Notes under the pieces: model-generated
What the model was told of the DNA's origin: nothing
What the model saw: only the letters and a program-made list of their open reading frames with translations
Database searches by the model: none
Translations under genes and position numbers: made by a program
Shown here: in pieces, positions 10,901 to 21,500 of the stretch
How positions within the stretch are numbered: the first letter of the stretch is position 1
How the letters are laid out: each line of letters begins with the position of its first letter
Origin: Tubiluchus corallicola
Taxonomy: Eukaryota; Priapulida; Priapulimorpha; Priapulimorphida; Tubiluchidae
DNA length: 64,000 bases
Assembly: GCA_030141605.1 (NCBI GenBank)
Contig: JAQGDQ010000263.1
Coordinates: forward strand, 116,502-180,501
Direction of reading: 5' to 3'

Positions 10901-12121
10901 GGAATGAGATGCTTATTTTGTCTCACAGTTATGAAACAATTCAGAAACGTTATTTGTGTTAATTACATTCCTCCACGGCTAATAAGGTTGACCATTTATA
11001 AAGACAATGTAATGGCTTTGACTCAGTTACTGTTCTTACAGAAATTGGCAGACTGCCATGTATAAGCAAATCTTGGCAGACTGCCATGTACAGTATAACC
11101 AAATTTTGGCAGACTGCCATGTATAAGCAAATCTTGGCAGACTGCCATATACAGTATAACCAAATCTTGGCAGACTGCCATGTATAAGCAAATCTTGGCA
11201 GACTGCCATGTATAAGTAAATCTTGGCAGACTGCCATGTACAGTGTAAGCAAATCTTGGCAGACTGCCATGTACAGTATAAGCAAATCTTGGCAGACTGC
11301 CATGTACAGTATAAGCAAATCTTGGCAGACTGCCATTTACAGTATAAGCAAATCTTGGCAGACTGTCATGTACAGTATAAGCATATCTTGGCAGACTGCC
11401 ATGTATAAGCAAATCTTGGCAGGCGGCCGTGTATCAACAAACCCCACTTTTAAAGCAGAATTAGTAAAAGCAACGTCTATTTGCAGCACTGATGATTCAC
11501 ATAACAGAATCAACCAAAATAATACTAGACGAATTTGGTGACTTTGAAATAGAGCTTAGAGAAGGACCCGTTGAAATCGAGGTAAGAAATCTTAACTCAA
11601 TACCTAATCATGTAAAAAAATCATATTTATTATTGCTTATGTGTAATAATTAATAGACGATAATTATGGCCTAAGGATAAGGCCTATTCTTTTTCGATAA
11701 TTTGTATCATTTACACTGTTTTTATTATTATTATTTTTCTTATTTGTTTTTGTTTTTGTTATCTGCAGCATCACCGTTAATTTTTACTAATCTACTTATA
11801 AGAAAGGGCAGGAGACTAGATGACCCTATGGTCCTTCCCTGCCCGGCTCCATGATTATAATTACTTAATATTTAAAGAAGTTTTGATGTTAAACTAATTG
11901 GAGAAAATAAATGTTCTATGTCTATGTCTATGTCTGTGCCTGTGCCTAATACTATATCAAGTATGCCGAACATCACTCTACTAAAACATCCGTATGTGAT
12001 TTTTATGTTTTAGGGTAAAGATCCCCTTAAAACATACTGGTTGAAAAGATGGACTGGTAGATCATTGACACGCCCTTTCTACGTCCCAGGTCAAATACGC
12101 AGTGACATTTTTATTTCATAA
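1998..12121 (+). CDS. NIT-domain receptor-type guanylate cyclase (alpha-like), 5' incomplete, 9 exons
   Basis: Exons by splice sites and phase: 1998-2223, 3410-3525, 3910-3984, 4197-4804, 6390-6471, 7108-7266, 9175-9273, 11487-11581, 12014-12121 (TAA). All phases close, giving 521 residues after a missing N-terminus. Exons 1-4 encode an NIT-type helical sensor (nitrate/nitrite-sensing family), then a transmembrane helix near 4491-4560 and a signalling helix containing [16 protein letters not shown]. Exons 4-9 form the class III cyclase: metal Asp in FMDIVGFTS and TIGDAY, guanine-selecting Glu in KVETIG and Cys in PRYCLFG. The usual catalytic Asn and Arg (TVNTASRM) are Thr and Gln in TITIANQM. 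This matches soluble cyclase alpha subunits, so activity probably needs a beta-like partner to make cGMP at the membrane. Tandem donors at 9267/9273 could toggle two residues. The first exon border is the least certain. Confidence 0.88.
4880..5170. mobile_element. Foldback element with telomere-like core, in cyclase intron 4
   Basis: This 291-bp element is an almost complete inverted repeat. It opens CAGTAG..GCATTGTGCCGG and closes with the complement ending CTACTG; the arms pair again around TTTCCCCCTTCAAATAATGAGAC-like tracts near the middle. The central part carries degenerate CCCTAA / TTAGGG-type motifs on both arms. No coding capacity. No clear target-site duplication was found, so the family is unassigned (MITE or foldback type). 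Confidence 0.75.
5171..5990. other. GC-richer insert of unknown origin in cyclase intron 4
   Basis: The base composition is visibly less AT-rich than the flanks. Several short reading frames are open on both strands, but none extends past about 80 codons and none resembles a family I recognise. A 19-bp stretch, CCCTCTCATGGACCTTGCC, is repeated close together at about 5895-5940. It may be a decayed transposon or captured segment. It starts exactly where the foldback element ends. Confidence 0.35.
8751..9147 (+). mobile_element. MITE family B, complete copy, in cyclase intron 6
   Basis: The ends are inverted repeats: AATAAGCCTTTTCACAGTT at the left and its complement (AACTGTGAAAAGGTTTATT) at the right. 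A second complete copy in opposite orientation is at 46142-46532 and a partial one at 23950-24208. No coding capacity; target-site duplication not resolved. It ends 27 bp before the acceptor of the exon at 9175, so part of that intron's 3' splicing region is element-adjacent or element-derived. Confidence 0.8.
9549..10152 (+). repeat. TATGTC-based compound minisatellite in cyclase intron 7
   Basis: The hexamer TATGTC and variants (TAAGTC, TGTGTC, TATATA, TTTATT) are arranged in larger units of roughly 50-75 bp that repeat about nine times. Open frames across it (Met-Ser-Ile/Tyr repeats) are artefacts of the period. The same hexamer forms the simple tail of the retroelement 3' end at 11800-11935. 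Confidence 0.85.
11042..11432 (+). repeat. 27/33-bp tandem array with an NFI-like dyad in each unit
   Basis: Thirteen units each carry TTGGCAGACTGCCA (the twelfth has TGTCA and the last is degenerate). Units differ by presence or absence of a 6-bp ACAGTA-type insert, giving 27- or 33-bp spacing. The dyad TTGGC-N5-GCCA matches the nuclear factor I half-site pair. The array ends about 55 bp before the cyclase exon at 11487. Frames open on both strands are repeat artefacts. Confidence 0.85.
11800..11935 (+). mobile_element. Retroelement 3' end with nested hairpin and simple-repeat tail
   Basis: The segment has the pattern GGGCAG, then GATGACC-n-TATGGTC, then CTGCCC, which folds into a nested hairpin. 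A short AT-rich stretch, AATAAA and a TATGTC simple repeat follow. The same architecture appears at 48461-48595. A shared 3' hairpin ending in a microsatellite is typical of non-LTR elements or of SINEs that borrow a LINE tail. No 5' part was recognised. Confidence 0.5.
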
Positions 12122-12270
12122 GACACCCTTCTTCCAAGGCCAATTAAGTTATTCTTATTTCTCATCATCAAATTGCTACGGCCATCATCGTTTCTCGTTT
12201 CAGTCTTTTTAGTTCTTCTTTTTATTTACTTTGTTTATTTTTAGAAAACTCGTGTAGCTTTAATCTCAGG

Positions 12271-13605
12271 GCCGGGTTAACCCACAAGCAGACTAAGCAT
12301 GTGCTTAGGGTACCAAGGCTCAGGGGGACCAACAGGGCCGGGTTAACCCACAAGCAGACTAAGCACATGGTTAGGGCACCAAGGCTCAGGGGGTACCAAC
12401 AGGGCCGTGTTAACCCACAAGCAGACTAAGCATGTGCTTAAGGCACCAAGGCTCAGGGGGTACCAACAGGGTCGGGTTAACCCACAAGCAGACTAAGCAC
12501 GTGCTTAGGGTACCAAGGCTCAGGGGTACCGTTAACCCACAAGCAGACTAAGCATGTGCTTAGGGTACCAAGGCTCAGGGGGACCAACAGGGCCGGGTTA
12601 ACCCACAAGCAGACTAAGCACTTGCTTAAGGCACCAAGGCTCAGGGGGTACCAACAGGGCCGGGTTAACCCACAAGCAGACTAAGCACATGGTTAGGGCA
12701 CCAAGGCTCAGGGGGTACCAACAGGGCCGGGTTAACCCACAAGCAGACTAAGCACATGGTTAGGGCACCAAGGCTCAGGGGGTACCAACAGGGCCGGGTT
12801 AACCCACAAGCAGACTAAGCACGTGCTTAGGGTACCAATCCTCAGGGGGTACCAACAGGGCCGGGTTAACCCACAAGCAGACTAAGCACGTGCTTAAGGC
12901 ACCAAGGCTCAGGGGGCACCAACAGGGCCGGGTTAACCCACAAGCAGACTAAGCACATGGTTAGGGCACCAAGGCTCAGGGGGTACCAACAGGGCCGGGT
13001 TAACCCACAAGCAGACTAAGCACGTGCTTAGGGTACCAATCCTCAGGGGGTACCAACAGGGCCGGGTTAACCCACAAGCAGACTAAGCATGTGCTTAAGG
13101 CACCAAGGCTCAGGGGGTACCAACAGGGCCGGGTTAACCCACAAGCAGACTAAGCATGTGCTTAAGGCACCAAGGCTCAGGGGGCACCAACAGGGCCGGG
13201 TTAACCCACAAGCAGACTAAGCATGTGCTTAAGGCACCAAGGCTCAGGGGGTACCAACAGGGCCGGGTTAACCCACAAGCAGACTAAGCACGTGCTTAAG
13301 GCACCAAGGCTCAGGGGGTACCAACAGGGCCGGGTTAACCCAACCCACAAGCAGACTAAGCACGTGCTTAGGGTACCAATCCTCAGGGGGTACCAACAGG
13401 GCCGGGTTAACCCACAAGCAGACTAAGCACGTGCTTAAGGCACCAAGGCTCAGGGGGTACCAACAGGGCCGGGTTAACCCAACCCACAAGCAGACTAAGC
13501 ATGTGCTTAGGGCACCAAGGCTCAGGGGGCACCAACAGGGCCGGGTTAACCCACAAGCAGACTAAGCACGTGCTTAGGGCACCAAGGCTCAGGGGGCACC
13601 AAGCT
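12271..13605 (+). repeat. About 66-bp minisatellite, 20 units, downstream of the cyclase stop
   Basis: Each unit contains the palindrome GGGTTAACCC, then CACAAGCAGACTAAGCA, a variable hexanucleotide and GGCACCAAGGCTCAGGGGG. The variable part is CACGTG (E-box) in eight units, ATGTGC in seven, ACATGG in four and CTTGC in one. Two units carry an extra AACCC. It begins about 150 bp after the cyclase stop; no AATAAA lies between the stop and the end of the array, so the array may be transcribed as 3' UTR. Confidence 0.88.
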
Positions 13606-13635
13606 GACAAAAGAAATTGAAAACAGATAAATTTT

Positions 13636-13641
13636 AATAAA
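13636..13641 (+). terminator. First AATAAA after the cyclase stop codon
   Basis: This is the first canonical polyadenylation hexamer on the plus strand after 12121. If it is used, the 3' UTR would be about 1.5 kb and would contain the whole 66-bp minisatellite. A non-canonical signal nearer the stop codon is equally possible. Confidence 0.35.
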
Positions 13642-14095
13642 GTATGTTAAAGCCCTAAAAGTCTTTCACAGTTTAAAGTGTGAGGAAGAGAGCTACAGGA
13701 GAAAGAGGCGCTTTGGCTGGGATATTTTTCATATCATTACATAGCACGATAGTAGTGTCTTCACCTTTTATCACCATGTTTTCATCTATTGCCATGGCAA
13801 GTTGGCAACACTGTAGCCACAACATCTGCAACAGCCATTAGCTAAGGTCCTTGGGCAGGAAGTTTCACGACAATGACTCATGCAGTGGGGTCATTTTAAT
13901 GTCCTTTTTAATACCATTCTGGTTTTTTTACTGTTGAGACCTTCTTTTTTGTAGCTGATTTATTTAATTAAAATTTCATTTTGAAGCCAATAAAAAATTC
14001 AAGTGTTATAAATATTATACAGAACAATGGAGTTTGTTTTATATGTTACATAATTAATATCACATAACTTGTATGCTTTGAGCCATGAAGAGAGC

Positions 14096-14425
14096 AGGGC
14101 ACCAGGTGCTGGCTGTGCTTATGGCACCAACGCACCTTAATCCGGTTCTCAGGGCACCAGGTGCTGGATGTGCTTATGGCACCAACACACCTTAATCCGG
14201 TTCTCAGGGCACCAGGTGCTGGCTGTGCTTATGGCACCAACACACCTTAATCCGGTTCTCAGGGCACCAGGTGCTGGATGTGCTTATGGCACCAACACAC
14301 CTTAATCCAGTTCTCAGGGCACCAGGTGCTGGATGTGCTTATGGCACCAACACACCTTAATCCAGTTCTCAGGGCACCAGGTGCTGGATGTGCTTATGGC
14401 ACCGGCGCACCTTAATCCGGCCCAG
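14096..14425 (+). repeat. 55-bp tandem repeat, six units
   Basis: Six head-to-tail units of 55 bp contain AGGGCACCAGGTGCTGG and CTTATGGCACCAAC. Differences are few (GGCTGTG/GGATGTG, ACGCAC/ACACAC, CCGG/CCAG). The GCACCAGGTGC core is an interrupted palindrome. The motif GGCACCAA is shared with the larger minisatellite 0.5 kb upstream, so the two arrays may be related. It lies between the two convergent genes. Confidence 0.88.
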
Positions 14426-14549
14426 TTATGTGTTTTTATTAGGTATTTGCTAAGTTTATTTTTTATCGTGTTATGGTTGGTCAGTTTGCGAATTGCTTTA
14501 ATCTCATTTGATTGTTTGCTGATCATGACTGATACTGAAATATGATCTA

Positions 14550-14662
14550 AATTAATTCTTACTGAGTTTGGTAGCCAATATATAATGTAATATTATATAA
14601 TTATGTTATATTATGTTACGTATTGTCTACCAAACTCAGTTGTGTAGGAGTAAGAATTAATT
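14550..14662. repeat. Foldback hairpin, intergenic
   Basis: ATTAATTCTTACTGAGTTTGGTAG at the left is mirrored at the right, with a 10-bp interruption in the right arm. The AT-rich loop is itself partly palindromic. This could be a short MITE or the remnant of one. Confidence 0.7.
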
Positions 14663-14677
14663 TACAATTAGAGTTAA

Positions 14678-14772
14678 TACAATACAATAACGCAACACAA
14701 CACAACACAACACAATATAATATATATATTGTATTGTGTTGCATTGTATTGTATTGTATTGTATTGCATTAC
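14678..14772. repeat. CAACA / TGTTG inverted simple repeat
   Basis: Tandem ACAAC/ACAAT pentamers run up to a central ATATATAT and are followed by tandem TATTG/TGTTG pentamers, making a long hairpin directly beside the previous one. Confidence 0.75.
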
Positions 14773-14775
14773 GTT

Positions 14776-15862
14776 ACACTACTACATTATATTACATTCA
14801 TAAAAAGTTATCAATTGCTTTTTGATTAGTAAGACTAACTGCAAAATTTATTCGATCCTCATTCTACGACCCTCACAAACCTTAATCAATCATTATTGTT
14901 TCTTTGTTGCTGATCGGCGTTCAAAATGGTACATACATCATATTTATATTTACATACATATATTTAGAATCAGACCATGATGGCTAATCAGAAATATAAT
15001 AATATCCATGTGTATATTTTGGGAGTGAATGTGCCTTTACATGGTACCACGGAAACAAGATCTGAAGACCGTTTGATAATCCAAAATATTTCAATAGGTA
15101 TTTTTTGTTTTAATGCTTTTTGTGAGCTTCTGCGCTTATGACAAGGCACTACGTGAAAAAAACTTACAAGCCAACAGGTAGTTCATAGTTGTGAACTTCA
15201 TCAAAATCCACATACACCTGATGCACAACCTTGTTTTGTCCAAATAAATTTAACTACGCTAAACTAAAACAATGAGAATGTCTTTTCAGCTTCATACTAG
15301 TTAATGAGGGTGTGACTTTGTGAATTAATCTTCATAATTATAATAAAGCTGGCTAGATAAACGAGATTTCTGAATACAGTTAGGTACAGTTTGTCAGTTT
15401 TACAAAATCTTTTGTTCCAAACAAAGAAAGAAAACATTTTTTTCTTAGTATAAATTATTTTATTAAATTTGATTGTATTTGTCATCAGACTGGCTTCTTG
15501 CATCAGCTGTTCACCAGTGCACAACCTCAAGAACAAAACTGCAGCACTGCTTATAAATGACAATGTTCGGTGATGTTAAGTTCAACCTTTAATTATTACT
15601 AAATGTCAATACTATTTATACAATTATCCTATCTAAGTCAGATATTAGTCTTGCTAAACACTAGCAGAAGTTTATAGTACACAAAGCTTGTTTAGTACAA
15701 GTAGTGTTAACAACCATACTAGAATATCTACAACATTTTAACAATCTTTACAAAAACATTATACACAGCCTTGATGAGAGATCATCGGCTAAAGGTTAAA
15801 GTCCAACCTTTATTATTTATTACATTATCTACAGTAATATAATAATGCACACATATACCAAG
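14776..15862. other. Intergenic AT-rich DNA, no gene recognised
   Basis: No exon or element was recognised. A short open frame near 14980-15105 ends at a GT but has no family resemblance. The region separates the 3' ends of the convergent cyclase and RhoGAP genes. Confidence 0.5.
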
Positions 15863-15868
15863 TTTTAT
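15863..15868 (-). terminator. Candidate polyadenylation signal of the RhoGAP gene
   Basis: AATAAA on the minus strand, about 520 bp after the RhoGAP stop codon. Another minus-strand AATAAA follows at about 15815. Either would give a 3' UTR of 0.5-0.6 kb. Confidence 0.45.
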
Positions 15869-16387
15869 TAAGCTTTCGTTCAGCTGAAAGCTGCAATCAC
15901 AATAAAAAAACTGCATACTGAAAGCCTCTGTCTATTGCTCACTGTGATTTTAAGTCACACACAAAGCAATGAGTGACATCAAACTATACATACTAAGTGG
16001 CAAAAATATTTTACATTTTTCGAGATTGTGAGAGTGAGGTAGAGACCATAAATCCAGTAGCAAATACAGAGGACAGTGAAATATTGTCATAACTTTTAAC
16101 ATAAATAGGTAAATATGTCATCATTATAATAATTACAGTTATTATGCAAACAAAAGCACTTGACAGATCTACTGCACGTCAAATGTAACTAGCATATATA
16201 ATCTGTGAATTCAATAAGTTGAAAGTGTCACGTTTTAATTTATTCGCGTACAAAAACTTCATCACACATTCACAATAAATTGCAAAATATTTTTTGAACC
16301 AATATTCACAGTGTTCTTGCAAGTATTCACATAATTTACAGGACGCAATGGAAGCAGCTGCAACTAATGTTATCACACAGTTAACAG

Positions 16388-18584
16388 TTACACGTAGGAC
16401 TCTCCATTTCTGTGTTTCAGAGATGAATCCAGAACATTTGATCTTTTGTACGTATAATATACATTGGTATCACTCGGCTGATAATCGGACGCACTGTCCT
16501 GAAATGTCCGATAGCTTTTTGTTGGCACACCGTACTCACTCTGCGTCGACTTGTGTTTCTCGAATGTACTTCTCAAATCCTTCACGCTCCACGAAAGTTC
16601 AGGCTCACCATATGACCCACATGAAGGTTTGCTCTTATGAGCAGACCTTTTATTATGCACAATAACCTTAACATCACCATAAGGATGAGGATCCATTCCA
16701 TAATAGTAATAGCTCTTACCAGCGTCTTTTGCACTGTAAGCCTTGAACCCGCCATACTCGGAAAATGAATTTGCTTCTGTGTGCATTTCCTTTTCGTCCA
16801 TACCATAGTAAAACTCGTGCTTTCCCAAAGAAAGTCGCGACTCTCGTACATTAGGGCGTGGCTCAGAATGTGACCTGACGCTAGTTGCCCGTTCCACCTT
16901 TGCCACCACTACATTGGATTTCTTAGGATCATCCATACCATAATAGAACTGTTTCGAGGCAGCACTGTTTCCAAAATAAACGGGTCTTCTATTGATAGGT
17001 GTAGACTGAAAATGTGGCCTTGGACTTTCTTTGGAAGGTATGTATTCGGAAGATGGAGGAGAGGACTTTTCTGATCCCTCTATCAATGAAGCTAGTCTTG
17101 GCGACTCTCTTATTTTCTGCCATTCGTCTTTTAGCTCACTCACAGAAGGACGACTCTTACAAATGGAGGAATGTTGAGGCTTACTGCCATGAACATTATT
17201 AAGAGAGTCACTTTTACTGCGGTGTACAAGTACAGCTCTGTAAGTACCGTCGGGAATTTGAATGTTACTTTGAGAACGAGGACGCTGTTCATTGTTGGCT
17301 GAACTGTTTCTGTCTAAAGGCTTACTTTTAATAACCGGACTTTTCTCCCTTTGGTAAGTGCGTACTGAATCTTCGTACATTAACCGAGCACGCATGCTGT
17401 TCACAGTTTGAGATGCTAGGTTTTTATCATGCACCCATTTACAAGGACTGCTTTCTGACGACATTCTACTGAGCGTTTCATCATATCCTGGTGGAACAAC
17501 AGGTTTTAGTTGTCCATCATCTGAGTATCGACAGCGAGGCGTATTACGAGAATTAACCAACAAGGCGGTATGACTTCTAGCATTCTTGGAATCTGGGGTA
17601 ACACTTCTGCATTCTTTTCGTGTATTCTTATTATGATCCAACATAGCAGCCCAGTTGCTTTCGTACTGCTGGTTCAGGTCAATTCCATGTACCTCATAAA
17701 TTTTCTTCTCATGAGGGCTATCCACAGTTTGTGCATGTGGTGCATACATTTTTATTGCAATATCTTCTCCACTATTGGCACTATTGGATCGACTATGATC
17801 TTGGCTAACATCAGACTCTGCTGAAAAGTAACCACCTGAACCATTAGATGGCTTACGGTATCTTAGATTCTCATCATTAAGTTCTTGGCTGCTATGGTAG
17901 TCCGGGGTAGGTATGTACACCGGTGGGTCCTCAGATTTGAGTTTTGTTGCCCTCTTTTTGTGTCTAGGTGGCACTTGTGGAGAGGGACTTCGGTCATTTC
18001 TGTCATTCACAGCTCGTGTACCTTCTGATTTTGACCTAAGCGATGATCCCCGACTCACAGCATCACGTGACTGGCGCTCACCCCTTTCTCGTGTCGATGA
18101 ACGTTTCACGATAGTTGAAGACTTAACAGAAGTTTCTTCTTCCACTTCTGCTGAGGTAAGAACTCCATCGTGACTGATACTTCTGCCACCATAATTTTCT
18201 ACACTCCGGTGCCGTCTTGGTGGTGGAGATGGAGCTCGATTCTTTTTGTGTCGTCCCGATTGCCTCGGTCTGGCCGACACAAAAAACATCTTGCCATCAT
18301 TGGATGAATTCAGAACATTCTCAAGTCGCTGCATTGGACCATTTGGTTCTGGTGCAGAAGAAAGGCAACTATTCTCAAAATACAAATGACCGCCACTAGG
18401 CGACCTCATCAGTGTTCCAATATCGCCTTTTATGAAGGTTTCAGTGCTGTGTGGTTCCTCCGGAGCAAGCAAGGAATCTTGTGATGCACCGTGCTGAGGC
18501 TTATTTTTGTTGTACCCAAGTGGTGTGAGACTTTTGCTAAGGTAATCAGAGGTTGTCCTTTCATACTGTTGTCTTTCATCATCT
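16388..18584 (-). CDS. ARHGAP20: Terminal exon: disordered tail with three YYGMD motifs and SH3 ligands
   Basis: This single 2.2-kb exon encodes the last 732 residues of the RhoGAP protein, rich in Ser, Pro, Arg and Lys with no recognisable fold. Two class II SH3-ligand motifs (PSPPPR near 18230, PQVPPR near 17975) sit in basic stretches. Three copies of a [FY]YYGMD motif lie near 16935, 16805 and 16700, each preceded by Arg/Ser-rich sequence, and YYTYK occurs near the C-terminus. Such tails usually act as docking and phosphorylation platforms. The acceptor is TTTTGAACTTTTCAG and the stop is TAA at 16388-16390. The reading frame is long, uninterrupted and free of simple repeats, so it is real coding sequence. 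Confidence 0.92.
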
Positions 18585-21500
18585 CTGAAAAGTTCAAAAA
18601 ATTTGTGAGCAAAGAAAAAAATCAGTGACTTGTCCATTCTTCATCAGAACCTAACACATTTATCAAAATCACCAGGTATAATATTGTACTCAACTAAGAA
18701 ATAACGATGTCACAAAATTTTATGTAACAAGCAACAAAATAGAAAAATAACCAATGTAACTCACCTTTCACTGTCTTCTTCTGCATCAAAGAGTAATTGG
18801 TCACTGAGTGTCAACCCTGAGTCCCGACTTAAGTTAGTTGGCGAAGTCAAACTTGGTTTCGTATTGCCATTTGGGATTTCTAAGGTGTACAGCTCATGGT
18901 CTAGACTGTCTACAGAGGAATTATCTTTAGCCATGTGTCCTGCAAAATTAAGATTTGGTAATAGGGGCAACGTGAATGTCAATTCAACATTACAAGTGTC
19001 ACAAACACATGAAGTACATGTAGGTTGCTAATAACTCTTGGAAAACCAATTACAAGAACCTACAGGTCAAATATGATTTATGCAAATGAATCATGAAAAA
19101 CGATGCAAAGGAGATGATTTTCCTTAGGTTACTTGACATCATTACCAACAATATAACAAAAAATTGGAAAAGTCCTTACCAGAAATATCTTGTAAACTGT
19201 GAGTAGAATCCGAGTCTTGCATCGATTCTCCAGCAGATTCAAGTGGTTCGACGGGATCTCCAAACAGTTTGATCACGTTTTCACCAAACATTTCTGTAGA
19301 CTTTTCGATCATAAATTGAACACACAATGGCACCTGAAAGAGGAAAGGTACGGTGACATTCTTTTAGCAAATTCTGAATGTCAGTCACACATTTTATTCG
19401 TCTTTTATTCAAGAGTACTCATTTAGCTTGCCATGTTAACATGCATCCAGTACATAATCTTACCTTTTTCGTTGCATCGTCGCGTGTTTTGTGTTCTAAA
19501 TTACGAGGCGGCCATAGCAGACTTGGTCCAATACAAATGCTCAGATTATTTGCGTTCATTTTGTTTTCCTCAGACTTTCGGTCTATGTGCCAGAGAACGC
19601 AGACAAAGTGGCGTAACAATTCGTAATTTGTTCGTGGCAGTTTCTTCAGAATCCTAGAAAATAATCATAATTTCAGCAATAAATCAGTGTGTGAGGCTTG
19701 TTGGTTAGTAAAACATTGTAATGCTAATAATGATAGCCCAATAAACATGTTTTTGGAAGAAATATATCTAGAAAGAATCGTACAAATCTTTTTAAAGCAA
19801 ATATTTTAAAATCTTTGCAAATTTGTCATAACGTTTATTCGCTGCTGATGATTACAAATTTACTAACTTACTCTTTGAATTTGCTTAGCCTTGAGTAATC
19901 ATCTTCATCCACGGCTGCAGACCATTCAAAGTATAATCCAGAAACTAGCAGACAGTCTGGTAAGTTTCGACAGAAATCCTATATAGATAATTAAAAATAG
20001 AAAGTTCTTATTTAAATGATTTAGACTGTTCATGCTGTGCAACACAAATCCTCAGCTTTGGAGAACACCACAATTATACAAAAATTAATATGTATATCAC
20101 TGTCTTTTTAAAAAGTCATAAACATGGAATACATGTAGTTATAAGAAACCAAATATTACGTTTTTTATGATAGTGTTGCTGATCGCTTCTAAAACAACAG
20201 TGATGTAACGTGGCAAAATTGCTAATTTCAAAAACAGGAAAATTCACACATTTAAGATGCAAGCAAAGTTTTTTACTGCATCAGACTGCATCTTGTATTG
20301 CACCTCAGATTGCTTTTTCCTAAATTTAAGTAAAAAAAGTTATATAAAAGTTATTTACCATAAAGCAAGCTGCCACAACAAAAACCAAGAAATCATTCAC
20401 ACTGACATCGAGTCCAGTATCCAGACAGTGCTTCAGTTCATTGCGATGTTTAACGTTGGCCGTCTTACGAAAAATACCACTGCAGTACGGTCCTTCTTGG
20501 AATATTTTCTGCAGAAGAGCCTGTATTTTCCAAAAAAAATCAGGATACAGAAAATTTTCACAAAAAAATCAAATTTCCATGAAAACATTATTCTAAAATT
20601 AACACCCAAATCTAAGGATGTTGTCTGCAAAAACACGATGGACATCTCTATGTTCAACAGTCAACAATTTACAAGTTAATAGTTTAATACGTTTATCAAA
20701 AAAGGAGAGTAGATATAAAAATATAAAACATAAACATATATATTTACATATGTAAATGTACATATGTAAATATATATGTTTATTAGAAAAATATTAAAAA
20801 TATTTACAATTATAATTATTGTAGTTATTCCGTCTGAGAAATTTTTTTAAAATAGCAGTAACCTACACTAGAATGATACATATTAGATGACAGTGAATAA
20901 AGGAATGGCATCTTACCATAATCTGTGGAGGTACGGATCCATCTGGAGATAGTTCTGCCAAACAATGGCCAAATAGTTTGCCAGGTGGAGTAGCGTCTTT
21001 TCCTGGTGATTTTTTGAATTTAGGCCACAGAATTGCAGGTGATCGTTTCAGCGACACACCTATGCGTTTATTCTTCTTAGGCGACCCTGCAACTGTGCAA
21101 AAATACACATTTTCATGCTCATCTAAACAAGAGGGAATCATCTACAAATGCCATTACTGACGAATATGGTATGTCGATGTGCTGTGGGGTAGAGTGGGTC
21201 TAAAAGTTAAAACTAGAGCAAACTCAGAAAAATTTAAAAATCAAAATAATATGGTAACTGGGCGACTAATTACAAAGACAAGAACTTACTGTAAAACATA
21301 AGTTGTTGAAAAAACAAATCTTTGGAATATATTTTTGTAAAGGTTGGTAAAACAAAATGGCAGATTTGTTATACAAATAATAAGGATCAGTGGCAGCTCG
21401 TGTATAGGTAATGTGGAACTGCAACACCCCCTATTTGCACTCAATGTTATCGATAATATTCATTAATAAGGATTTTTTACTTCTTTCTTTATACTTGTAT

